From NCBI RefSeq assembly GCF_034259325.1, contig NZ_JAXIVS010000028.1, positions 1 to 64,000 of the forward strand: a DNA stretch of 64,000 bases, given 5' to 3'. Position numbers and translations under genes: made by a program. Position 1 is the stretch's first letter. Each line of letters opens with the position of its first letter. The stretch comes from Hyalangium ruber. Lineage in GTDB: Bacteria > Myxococcota > Myxococcia > Myxococcales > Myxococcaceae. Shown here one piece after another: positions 46,522 to 54,058 of the stretch. Below the pieces are notes generated by a model. It saw nothing but the letters and a program-made list of their open reading frames with translations, searched no databases and had not been told where the DNA came from.

Positions 46522-47088
46522 TCAGCGAGCCTGGAGGTACTCCGCCTCGCTCCGCCAGTCACTCCTCAGGATCGAATACAGGTACATGTCCGCGTAGCGC
46601 CCGTTGAGGAGCGTGATGCTGCGACAGATCCCCTCTCGCTGCATTCCCAGCAGATGCGCCACGTGGCAGGGCGCGTCGTTCCCGACGGTCACTGTCGCCT
46701 GAATCCTCTCGACGGGCAGGGTCGAGAACAGGCGACTGATGAGCAGGCGGCATGCCGTGACGGCGATCCGGCGTTGGCGAAACCGAGGATGGACCTGGGC
46801 CCATATCTCGAGTCCCTGGAAGAGATCCGTGCGCGTGAAGGGATTGAAGTACCCCACCAGGCCCATGGGCTCGCCTCCTTCGGAGGCCAGGATCAGGAAC
46901 ATGCCATCCGTCCGCGCATCCCAGGGGTGCGACAGCATGCCCTCCCATTGCTCACGAGACACGGGCCAGACGTTCAAGAAGGAGCCCGCGAAGTCTGGAT
47001 CTCCGAGCCAGTCCGCGAGGAGCTGGGAGTCTTCCCGCACGACGGATTTCAACACGACTTGACTGCTGAGCACCCTCGCCACCGTCAT
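46522..47088 (-). CDS. GNAT-family acetyltransferase of the RiPP cluster
   Basis: 188 residues, RimJ/RimL-like GNAT fold: LADWLGDPDFAGSFLNVWP at the N-terminus, LVGYFNPF, then the acetyl-CoA loop EIWAQVHPRFRQRRIAVTACRLL (RQRR-x-A in place of the usual Q/RxxGxG/A) and NDAPCHVAHLLGMQREGI. Its ATG overlaps the stop of the E1-like RiPP gene by 4 bases, so it is translated with the cluster. In goadsporin, a LAP, a GNAT enzyme acetylates the N-terminus after leader cleavage; the same modification or self-protection is the best guess here. Confidence 0.85.
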   Translation of the reverse strand: MTVARVLSSQVVLKSVVREDSQLLADWLGDPDFAGSFLNVWPVSREQWEGMLSHPWDARTDGMFLILASEGGEPMGLVGYFNPFTRTDLFQGLEIWAQVHPRFRQRRIAVTACRLLISRLFSTLPVERIQATVTVGNDAPCHVAHLLGMQREGICRSITLLNGRYADMYLYSILRSDWRSEAEYLQAR

Positions 47089-48182
47089 CTGCCTTCCTCC
47101 TGCTTCAAGAGCATCCGTCCGAGGCGGATCTCCTCATCCCCCCAGGGGAAGACGCGCGCTGCGGGTGAATGACCGCAGGCGGGGCAGGCGGGATGTTTCA
47201 GCACCGGGTGGAGACTCCGCTCCTGGGTAAGGACATCCACGAGGAGGCTGCGCCCGCTCAGGCGAGAGGGCTCGAGTCCGGTCAGTTGGAGGAGCACCTC
47301 CACTGCCACCGCGTTGGCAAGCTGTCGTTGGAAAGGGGGGAACCCGAGCCGCTTGCCCACGAGCAGCCCCTGCTCGACCTGCGCGCAATGAAGGAGCTGC
47401 TCCTTCCAGGCCTTGAGGTGACTCTCCTGCCGGAGGTTCACGCACTCGAAGCACGCTGTCCCCGGTGTGTGGAGCGGCCCGATCCACCCCTCCGCATCCA
47501 GCGTCAGCCGGACCGCGAGCAAGCTGGAGCCCAACCGCAGGCAGAGGCGATTCAACTCCCGCATCCGCCGGGTGAAGCTGAACTCGCCGTCCTGCACACC
47601 GATGACGAGGCTGGCCCCCGGAACGACGGCCTCCAGCGCCTCGATGGGGTGCGCCTGGACTCGGACAGGGAGCTGCACCTCGAGGGACACAGGGGCTCCT
47701 TCCGTCACGAGCTCGATGGCACCGATGGCGCACTCCGCCAGGGCAAGCACCAGCTCTCGGGACAGCTCCGAATGCCCCACCACGACGACGCGCGCCTGAC
47801 GCAGGCGCTCGAGGGGGCGGTACGGATCTGGAAAGCTCCGGGAGAGCAGCGCCACCACGCCGCCGAACGCCCTGAGTTCATCCGCGGAGAACGCCTGCTC
47901 CGGCCCCACATCCACCACCACGTGGTGAGCCCACAGCAAGTCCAGCAGTGTATCCACGCTCCCAGCCTCGGGCTTCCCCGCGAGCGCGGCTCGGATCTCC
48001 CCAACGGTGCGAGTGCCGTCCATGAGCGGCAGCAGTTGATCCACCAGGAGGGAGACCTGCGTGCCCTGGCAGCGGAGCAACTCCCTACCGCTCGTCATGA
48101 TGTAACAGGTGGCATCGCCATCGCGGACGACGCTCCTCGAAGGCCCCAACCGGGGTCGCCTGGCTTCGAGTTCTTCGTTCAT
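47085..48182 (-). CDS. E1-like RiPP cyclodehydratase partner (C protein) with PqqD-like RRE
   Basis: 365 residues. The N-terminus resembles a PqqD-type RiPP recognition element (LLRCQGTQVSLLVDQLLPL then DGTRTVGEIRAAL and LLWAHHVVVD), which would bind the leader peptide. The middle is a ThiF/E1-like fold without ATP-binding glycines (ARVVVVGHSELSRELVLAL). Four cysteines in two pairs, TACFECVNLRQ and HPACPACGHS, should bind structural zinc. This is the TOMM precursor-binding protein that delivers the substrate to the YcaO enzyme encoded at 49860. ATG at 48182 overlaps the stop of the protease gene (ATGA); the longer open frame is antisense. Confidence 0.88.
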   Translation of the reverse strand: MNEELEARRPRLGPSRSVVRDGDATCYIMTSGRELLRCQGTQVSLLVDQLLPLMDGTRTVGEIRAALAGKPEAGSVDTLLDLLWAHHVVVDVGPEQAFSADELRAFGGVVALLSRSFPDPYRPLERLRQARVVVVGHSELSRELVLALAECAIGAIELVTEGAPVSLEVQLPVRVQAHPIEALEAVVPGASLVIGVQDGEFSFTRRMRELNRLCLRLGSSLLAVRLTLDAEGWIGPLHTPGTACFECVNLRQESHLKAWKEQLLHCAQVEQGLLVGKRLGFPPFQRQLANAVAVEVLLQLTGLEPSRLSGRSLLVDVLTQERSLHPVLKHPACPACGHSPAARVFPWGDEEIRLGRMLLKQEEGR

Positions 48183-49441
48183 GAGTAGAGCTCCAGCTTG
48201 CGTATCTCGAGATGGATGTCCTGGCCCCGATAGCCGAACACCCGGAGGTAGAGCGCGAGCACGTCCTCTCCCGTCCAGCCGCACCGGTCGCTCACGAAAC
48301 GGTGGAACCGGGAGAAAGGGACTTCGTGGCACGTCCACTCAGGGTGTGTCGCCAGCAGGTGAATGAACTCCGCTCCCGGCTGTTGCGCCCGCTGCGTCGC
48401 CAGGCAGATCTGGTACGCCTTTCCGTCCCCACGTGCCTCGAAGCGGAGACCCGCCTGGCCTCGCAGATTCATGGGGGAGCGGTCCCGCCGCAGGAACCGC
48501 ATGAGGGAGATGAACGGCAGGGCCACCTCGATGCCAACCCTCCCACTCAGCGCGACACCGTCCTCGCAGCTCGGCCCCAGCGAAGTGACATGCCCCTGGC
48601 TGAGCCCATCCGTACACAACTCCCAGTCGGAGTCCGACGAGTGGAACAGGGGCGAGCCACCCCGGGGGCGAGAGACCGGTGCCGGGCGCATCCGTTCGAG
48701 CCTGCTCCGCCACTCCGCTTCCAACTCGACCAGGCCGCAGCCGTAGAGTCGCTCGCAGGCCACCTCTTCCAGAAGTCGGGGATCATCCCTGAGCGCCTGG
48801 AGGAGACGTGTGAAGGCGCTGACACCACGCTCCTCGATCAGATGGAGGACGAAGGAGCCCGCGCGCGCGTAGGCGAGCCGGTTGCTCTCATCGGGCATCT
48901 CTCGGATGCGCAAGTCTCCCCAGGCGCCATGAGGCCGCAGTTCCTGGACCAGCGTGCGCATGCCCTCTGGCTGTTCAGCGAGAAGGTGATGGAGCGAGGG
49001 CGCATCGTCCCTCAACGAGAAGGGAAAGTAGGTGCTCGGAGAGAGCAGGTAGGAGCAAGCGACGGCCCAACCTTCGGAGAAGAAGGGGGAACTGGACGCG
49101 AACAAGAGCAGGTGGGCGAGCTCGTGAACGACCTCGGGTGAGAGATCCTCTCCAGGCGGCAGTGTCCGCGGATTCACCGGGAGGACGATGCGCGGCAGTG
49201 CCAGAGATGGATAGGCGACGGGCACCAACTGCCTTGCATCCAGCACGACCTCGAACGGCGTGACGAAGTCCAGGGAGGACAGCCTGCGAAGGCGGTGAAT
49301 CGTTCGGCTGACATGGCTTGCCAGCGCCTGAACCACCTGGGGCGTCACCTCGGAGGGATCGAACCACAACTGCGCCAGTCCCGGCGCGATCTCCGGGATG
49401 GCTGCGCGAGCGGGCTCGGACCGAGTCAGGCGATGCGGCAT
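48179..49441 (-). CDS. HExxH metalloprotease fused to a CIA30-like domain
   Basis: About 420 residues. In the first half VVHELAHLLLFA carries HExxH near residue 106, and FFSEGWA 17 residues later supplies the third zinc ligand of a gluzincin-like protease (Peptidase_MA type). The C-terminal 160 residues, starting DWELCTDGLSQGHVTSL and including LRGQAGLRFEARGDGKAYQI, resemble the CIA30 beta-sandwich domain. It is the first gene of the minus-strand arm of the RiPP cluster and probably removes the leader peptide or has a role in immunity; neither is shown. Start uncertain: the ATG at 49441 precedes the first convincing sequence, and an ATG at 49540 is also in frame. Confidence 0.72.
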   Translation of the reverse strand: MPHRLTRSEPARAAIPEIAPGLAQLWFDPSEVTPQVVQALASHVSRTIHRLRRLSSLDFVTPFEVVLDARQLVPVAYPSLALPRIVLPVNPRTLPPGEDLSPEVVHELAHLLLFASSSPFFSEGWAVACSYLLSPSTYFPFSLRDDAPSLHHLLAEQPEGMRTLVQELRPHGAWGDLRIREMPDESNRLAYARAGSFVLHLIEERGVSAFTRLLQALRDDPRLLEEVACERLYGCGLVELEAEWRSRLERMRPAPVSRPRGGSPLFHSSDSDWELCTDGLSQGHVTSLGPSCEDGVALSGRVGIEVALPFISLMRFLRRDRSPMNLRGQAGLRFEARGDGKAYQICLATQRAQQPGAEFIHLLATHPEWTCHEVPFSRFHRFVSDRCGWTGEDVLALYLRVFGYRGQDIHLEIRKLELYS

Positions 49442-49622
49442 CACACCCGAGAGGGAGCGAGGACCCTCGAAACGTGACGGCGTTCGAAGCTCGTCCGCGC
49501 TTCGAGAGGATCCGGGCTGGCAAGCCGTGCGCTCCCTCATCACAGACCCGCCATCGTCCATCCATTCATTGGGTGGAACGGTTCGGCACGCCACCTGGTG
49601 CATCCAGCCGAGGAGGTCAACC

Positions 49623-49769
49623 ATGAACGAACAGGTGCAGTCGATCGAGGTCGAAGCAGCAGTGCAGGCGAGCGCGTTCTCCATCGAGAAGGTCAGCGAG
49701 TTCGAGGAGGAAGCCTCTGCCCCCGCCAGTGCGTGTTGCTGCTGCTGCAGCAGCAACAAGCCTGCGTAA
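49623..49769 (+). CDS. LAP/TOMM RiPP precursor peptide with five-cysteine core
   Basis: 48 residues, start fixed by GAGGAGGTCAACC in front. The leader is acidic and helical (SAFSIEKVSEFEEEASAP) and carries an F..E.VSEFE segment suited for binding to a PqqD-like element. The core ends SACCCCCSSNKPA: five consecutive Cys followed by two Ser, exactly the residues a YcaO enzyme turns into thiazolines and oxazolines. There is no Leu or Gly-Gly cleavage motif; A33-P34 or A37-C38 are possible cut sites. It is encoded head-to-head with the protease gene and 90 bases before the YcaO gene. Too short for routine gene finders, but context and ribosome-binding site make it certain enough. Confidence 0.9.
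   Translation: MNEQVQSIEVEAAVQASAFSIEKVSEFEEEASAPASACCCCCSSNKPA
49734..49758 (+). repeat. CTG/CAG inverted repeat in the cysteine-coding core
   Basis: TGTTGCTGCTG and CAGCAGCAACA form a perfect 11-bp stem with loop CTG over the codons for the Cys and Ser run. It is an immediate consequence of TGC and AGC codons next to each other, but may also be functional in the mRNA or promote slippage. Confidence 0.85.
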
Positions 49770-49803
49770 AGCGACACCAGGCGTGCGGCCTCGGGTGCTG
49801 AAC

Positions 49804-49828
49804 CTGCGGGGTCCTCGTGGCCCCGCAG
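49804..49828 (+). terminator. Attenuator-like hairpin between precursor and YcaO genes
   Basis: CTGCGGGG and CCCCGCAG pair perfectly around TCCTCGTGG. It lies 35 bases behind the precursor stop and before the YcaO ATG, without a T-run. Such hairpins after RiPP precursor genes let most transcripts end or protect the short message, so that precursor exceeds enzymes. Confidence 0.55.
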
Positions 49829-49859
49829 CACGGCACCGCGCCGACAACGAGACTGGACC

Positions 49860-51197
49860 ATGCGAACGAATGAAGACTCCCCCTCTTGGGTGGAACAGCT
49901 GGTCAGTGCTCGCATCGGAATCGGGCATGCGATCACACGGACTCCGTCTCGAGCAGGCGAGCCGCGCGTCCACCTCTGCAGCGTCGAGGCGGCCCCCCTG
50001 GGCCCACTCAACAGTCTCCCGCCCCGGCGGAACTGCGGCGGCGCGGGGCTGACCCCCGAAGAGGCCTTACGCTCCGCGCTCGGAGAGTTGCTGGAGGGCT
50101 ACTGCGCCTCGTTCATGGAGCCCAAGAACATCCTCTTCGGCACCTACCGACAGCTCCGCAATCACCACGAGGTCATCGAACCCGAGCGGTTCGCGCTCTT
50201 CTCGGATCGCCAATACGCGCGACCCGGCTTTCCGTTCCAACGCTTCTCGGACGACGCACCTCTCTCTTGGGTCTGGGGGTACTCCCTCGTCCGGAGAAAG
50301 CCCATCCTGCTCCCTGCCTCCCGTGTCTACATGCCCTGCCTCACTCGGCCCGGCGAAGCGGACATCGGTCACACCCTCTCGACGGGATTGGGCGCGGGCC
50401 CTTCACGGGAGCGCGCCATCCTCTCCGGCCTCTACGAGTGTCTCGAGCGGGACGCGTTCACCCTCTTCTGGATGAACGATCTCCCAGTTCGCCGGATCGA
50501 CCTCCGCGGCGCATCCCGCGCAACGCCTGCCGGCCGCGTGTTTCTCGAACACCTCGCCGTCCCGGGCCATGAGTACCGGGCCTACGACATCACCCACGAT
50601 CTCGGCGTGCCCACGACCTACACCATCCTGTCCTGCCAGACGTTCCAGGGGCCGCTCCACGTGGTGGGCGCCGCTTCGCGACTCGATGGAAGCCAGGCCA
50701 CGCTGAAGGCACTCCTGGAAGCCGTTCAAGGCAAACCGTACGTCCTGTGGCAGCTCCAGCGCCACGCCGGCTGGAAGCCCGCGGCGGACTTCTCGAACGT
50801 CACCGACTTCTCGCTCTCGTGCATGCTCTACACGGCGGTGCGGGAGCTGACACCCCACCTGCTCGGAATCGACCAGCGGGTGAGCGCGGAGCTGACCCTG
50901 GACGCGCTGCCCCGATGGGAGCCCACCGACGCGACCACCGAGCTCGAGGAGCTGGTCCGCCGGCTGGAAGCCCAGGGCTACGAGGCCTTGGTGGTCGATC
51001 TCACGACGCCGGATATCCGGTCGCTCGGGCTGACGGTGGTTCGTGTCGTCACCCCGGAGCTCCAGCCGCTCCACGCCGACCATCGCTGGCCCTTCCTCGG
51101 AGGCAAGCGACTCTACGAAGTCCCCGTCCGGATCGGGGCTCGCGCGGAGCGGGTGAAGGAGGAACAGCTGAGCCGCTATCCCCACCCCTTCCCCTGA
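49860..51197 (+). CDS. YcaO-type cyclodehydratase (D protein)
   Basis: 445 residues. YcaO domain with the ATP-binding glutamates visible in ALRSALGELLEGYCASF and AILSGLYECLERDAFTLFW (the E..ER motif), followed by AVQGKPYVLWQLQRHAG and, toward the C-terminus, WPFLGGKRLYEVPVR. The last residues YPHPFP match the PxPxP tail typical for TOMM YcaO enzymes, where it completes the active site. It phosphorylates the amide backbone of the precursor and turns Cys, Ser or Thr into azolines, together with the E1-like partner at 47085. It starts 90 bases behind the precursor gene and ends 9 bases before the SagB gene. Confidence 0.93.
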   Translation: MRTNEDSPSWVEQLVSARIGIGHAITRTPSRAGEPRVHLCSVEAAPLGPLNSLPPRRNCGGAGLTPEEALRSALGELLEGYCASFMEPKNILFGTYRQLRNHHEVIEPERFALFSDRQYARPGFPFQRFSDDAPLSWVWGYSLVRRKPILLPASRVYMPCLTRPGEADIGHTLSTGLGAGPSRERAILSGLYECLERDAFTLFWMNDLPVRRIDLRGASRATPAGRVFLEHLAVPGHEYRAYDITHDLGVPTTYTILSCQTFQGPLHVVGAASRLDGSQATLKALLEAVQGKPYVLWQLQRHAGWKPAADFSNVTDFSLSCMLYTAVRELTPHLLGIDQRVSAELTLDALPRWEPTDATTELEELVRRLEAQGYEALVVDLTTPDIRSLGLTVVRVVTPELQPLHADHRWPFLGGKRLYEVPVRIGARAERVKEEQLSRYPHPFP

Positions 51198-51206
51198 GGC
51201 GACACC

Positions 51207-52037
51207 ATGAGACCGAAAGCCAGACGCATCCTTCAGGAATTCGAGCAGGGAGACACGGCCCTGGGCCTCCTGTTCCACGAGAACTCCAAGCTCACGCCCC
51301 ACCGGCAGCAGGAGATGCACCGGCGGATCGGTCGGATCCTCTCCGAGGGGCTCCTGAAGCAGTTCTCGAAGTCCTACAAGAGCTACCCCAGCCATCCGCA
51401 GGTGGAATTACCGCGCGCGGAGCTGGTCCTGGCTCGGGAACTCCAGGAGATCATCGTGGGCCGGCGCTCCGTCCGTGCATTCGATCCCACCGGGCCCGTA
51501 ACACTCCAGGAGTTGGCCAACCTCCTTCAGCTCTCGTATGGCATCACGGGCACGCTGGAAGGCCCAGGGGTGACGCAATACCTGCGGGCCATCCCCAGCG
51601 CCGGCGCGCTCTATCCCCTCGAGCTCTACCTGCTGGCGCAACGGGTCCAAGGGCTTGCCCCGGGCCTTTATCACTACCGTGTGGCGCACCACGCCCTCGA
51701 GGTGCTGGAACTCGGGGACCAGTCCGAGCGCCTGCGGTGCATGGAGCGAGACTGGACCATGAGCTCGACCGCCGCGTGCTGCCTGGTGATCAGCGGGATG
51801 TTCGAGCGGACGATGATCAAGTACCAGGAGCGCGGCTATCGGTTCGTCCTCATGGAAGCCGGAATGCTGGGCCAACACGCAACCCTGCTGGCGGAGTGCC
51901 AGCGCATCCGCTCCTGCATGATGGGGGGGTGGGCCGACGATGAGCTCAACCAGCTCTTTGGACTCGACGGCCTCTCCGAGTCCGTGCTCCTCGCCCTCTG
52001 TCTCGGACGGACTCCAAGGGAGAGCGCTCATGAGTGA
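51207..52037 (+). CDS. SagB-type FMN azoline dehydrogenase
   Basis: 276 residues. LLFHENSKLTPH near the N-terminus, then KSYPSHPQVELP, RRSVRAFDPTGPVTLQELANLL, LSYGITG, AIPSAGALYPLELYLL and GLYHYRVAHHALEVL are the sequence of features of the SagB/TOMM dehydrogenase family in the nitroreductase superfamily. The later FVLMEAGMLGQHATLLAEC carries the EAG..GQ element. It oxidises thiazolines and oxazolines to thiazoles and oxazoles with FMN and O2. It overlaps the ABC ATPase gene by 8 bases and so belongs to the same operon. Confidence 0.93.
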   Translation: MRPKARRILQEFEQGDTALGLLFHENSKLTPHRQQEMHRRIGRILSEGLLKQFSKSYKSYPSHPQVELPRAELVLARELQEIIVGRRSVRAFDPTGPVTLQELANLLQLSYGITGTLEGPGVTQYLRAIPSAGALYPLELYLLAQRVQGLAPGLYHYRVAHHALEVLELGDQSERLRCMERDWTMSSTAACCLVISGMFERTMIKYQERGYRFVLMEAGMLGQHATLLAECQRIRSCMMGGWADDELNQLFGLDGLSESVLLALCLGRTPRESAHE

Positions 52038-52971
52038 ATTCGCTCCCCCTGCCATCGAGGCCAAGGGGCTGGTCAAACACTACGGCGGCACGGTGGCTGT
52101 CGATGGCATCGATCTGGTCGTCCAGTCGGGCGAGTGCGTCGGGCTGCTCGGTCCCAATGGCGCGGGAAAGAGCACCACGATGGAGCTGCTCGAGGGGCTC
52201 CAGGCGCCAACGTCGGGGAGCGTGAGCCTGCTCGGCCAACGCTGGGAGGGAGATTCGACGGGGCTGCGCGCCCGTATCGGCATCGCTCCACAGGAGACGC
52301 GGTTCTACGGCCGGTTGACGGTCCACGAGACGCTCGAACTCTTCCGCTCCTTCTACCCCCGCGGCCTCTCGGTGGACGAGCTCATCGGACTGGCGCGACT
52401 GGAGGAGAAGCGTGGGGCCTATGTGATGCACCTGTCAGGTGGTCAGCTGCAACGGCTCTCGCTCGCCGCCGCGCTGGCAGGCGATCCGGAGCTGCTGTTC
52501 TTGGATGAGCCCACCGCCGGGCTGGATCCACAATCGCGCGAAGCCCTCTGGGACATCCTCTCGGGCCTCAAGGCCGGCGGACGCACGGTGGTGCTGACCA
52601 CCCACTACCTGGGCGAGGCTCAGATGCTCTGTGACTGGGTGGCCATCGTCGACCGTGGACGCATCGTGACCCAGGGAAAGCCCACCGAGCTGATCGCCGG
52701 CATCGGAGGCGGGCACGTCATCGAGCTGGTAGCGAGCAGGGCATTTGCCCCCGAGACGCTGGCCGACTTGCCGACGCTCCACAACCTCTTCCCGCGTGGC
52801 GCTGGATTCACCCTGCATGTGGCGGAGCTTCACCTGGCGCTGCCCTGGTTGATGGAGCGGGTGCGCTCGCTGGGCATGACGCTCCGCGCGCTCTCGACGC
52901 GCGAGGCGACCCTCGACGACGTGTTCCTGGCCTTCACCGGCCGCAGCCTGCGTGAGAGTGAGCCAACATGA
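52030..52971 (+). CDS. ABC transporter ATPase of the RiPP cluster
   Basis: 313 residues. Walker A GPNGAGKSTTMELLEG, Q-loop IAPQETRFYGRLTV, signature LSGGQLQRLSLA, Walker B LLFLDEPTAGLDP, and H-loop TTHYLGEA. The C-terminal extension DDVFLAFTGRSLRE is typical of CcmA/NatA-type drug and bacteriocin exporters. With the next gene it forms an exporter or self-resistance pump for the mature peptide. It has an 8-base overlap with the SagB gene and a 4-base overlap with the permease gene. Confidence 0.92.
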   Translation: MSEFAPPAIEAKGLVKHYGGTVAVDGIDLVVQSGECVGLLGPNGAGKSTTMELLEGLQAPTSGSVSLLGQRWEGDSTGLRARIGIAPQETRFYGRLTVHETLELFRSFYPRGLSVDELIGLARLEEKRGAYVMHLSGGQLQRLSLAAALAGDPELLFLDEPTAGLDPQSREALWDILSGLKAGGRTVVLTTHYLGEAQMLCDWVAIVDRGRIVTQGKPTELIAGIGGGHVIELVASRAFAPETLADLPTLHNLFPRGAGFTLHVAELHLALPWLMERVRSLGMTLRALSTREATLDDVFLAFTGRSLRESEPT

Positions 52972-53999
52972 AGCCCTCCCCGATGCGTCTCCTGTTCCTG
53001 CTTCGGGTCCGCAGCCTCCTGCGCGAGCCGTGGGCGCTCTTCTGGACTTTCGGCCTTCCGCTGTTGCTGTCCCTGTCACTCGGGTTCGCCTTCCGCGACA
53101 AGGCCCCGTCGGTGCTCTCCGTGGCCGTGACGGACGGGTTGGACGCGGAGGGGATCACGGCCCGCCTCGACGCATCCCCGGACCTGAGCGCCGAGCGCCT
53201 GCCTCCAGCCGAGGCGATGAAGGCACTGAAGCAGGGTCGGGTCATGCTCGTGGTGGAGCCTGGTCCTCCGCTCCGGCTGAACGTTGACCCCTTGCAGCAA
53301 GACGGGCGAATCGCGCGTCTGGCGACCCTGAACGTGCTCGAACGGTCGCCTGGAGGAGCGGAGCAGGTGGTGGTGAAGGACTCGCCGCGCGAGGGCACGG
53401 GCCGCCGCTACGTCGACTTCCTCATCCCCGGGGTGGTGGGCTTCGCGCTCATGTCGTCGGCCATCTGGGGGGTGGGCTCGGTGCTCGTACAGCTGCGAAC
53501 AGGCAAGATGCTCAAGCGGATGGTGGCCACGCCCATGAAGCGGGGCAGCTTCCTGTTCTCCTTTCTGGTCTGGCGTGGCGCGCTCGGGTTGGTCGAGATC
53601 CTCGTCCTGTTGGGCTTCGCCCGGCTCGTGTTCGGAGTCCGGGTCTCGGGTGGTGTGCTGGCGTTCACGGCCTTCGGGCTGCTCGGCGCGGTCTGCCTTG
53701 CGGGGGTGGCCGTGTTGGTGGCCAGCCGTGCGCGGAACCTGGAGACGGCCAACGGCGTGATGAGCGTGACCAGCATGTCGATGGGACTCCTCTCCGGCGT
53801 CTTCTTCTCCGTGAGTCACTTCCCCGCCTGGCTGCAGGGGCTCGTGCAGTGGCTCCCGTTGAACGCGCTCAACCATGGCCTGCGCGGCATCCTGCTGGAC
53901 GGCGCGGGGCTTCTCTCCCTGGGCAAGGATCTGCTCGTGCTGGGAGCCTGGGGGCTGGCCTCCTTCCTGGCGGCGCGGCGCACCTTCCTCTGGACGTAG
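52968..53999 (+). CDS. ABC-2 type permease of the RiPP cluster
   Basis: 343 residues. One N-terminal helix (EPWALFWTFGLPLLLSLSLGFAF, in overlapping pieces), an extracytoplasmic domain (VAVTDGLDAEGITARL to VVKDSPREG), then a five-helix ABC-2 membrane domain starting YVDFLIPGVVGFALMSSAIWG with MLKRMVATPMKR, GLLSGVFFSVSHFPAWL and PLNALNHGLRGILLDG. This is the layout of the NatB/YadH group that exports peptides or drugs. Its ATG overlaps the stop of the ATPase gene. It is the last gene of the RiPP operon; no T-rich terminator follows. Confidence 0.92.
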   Translation: MKPSPMRLLFLLRVRSLLREPWALFWTFGLPLLLSLSLGFAFRDKAPSVLSVAVTDGLDAEGITARLDASPDLSAERLPPAEAMKALKQGRVMLVVEPGPPLRLNVDPLQQDGRIARLATLNVLERSPGGAEQVVVKDSPREGTGRRYVDFLIPGVVGFALMSSAIWGVGSVLVQLRTGKMLKRMVATPMKRGSFLFSFLVWRGALGLVEILVLLGFARLVFGVRVSGGVLAFTAFGLLGAVCLAGVAVLVASRARNLETANGVMSVTSMSMGLLSGVFFSVSHFPAWLQGLVQWLPLNALNHGLRGILLDGAGLLSLGKDLLVLGAWGLASFLAARRTFLWT

Positions 54000-54012
54000 C
54001 TACCCCTGGGTC

Positions 54013-54048
54013 TTGACACGCGCCAAAAGCGAACGCATCATTCACTTT
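54013..54048 (+). promoter_or_regulatory. Promoter and operator of the TetR-amidase operon
   Basis: TTGACA (54013-54018) is a perfect -35 box, and about 17-18 bases later stands ATCATT as a weak -10. The inverted repeat AAAGCGAA-N7-TTCACTTT (54026-54048, 7 of 8 pairs) overlaps the -10 and would be the operator of the TetR protein encoded immediately after it. Confidence 0.6.
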
Positions 54049-54058
54049 AGGAGCGACG

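Noticed and set aside
49585..49612. A sigma-54 promoter (GGCAC...TGC) before the RiPP precursor
   Set aside because: GG and GC are spaced three bases too far apart for the -24/-12 consensus.
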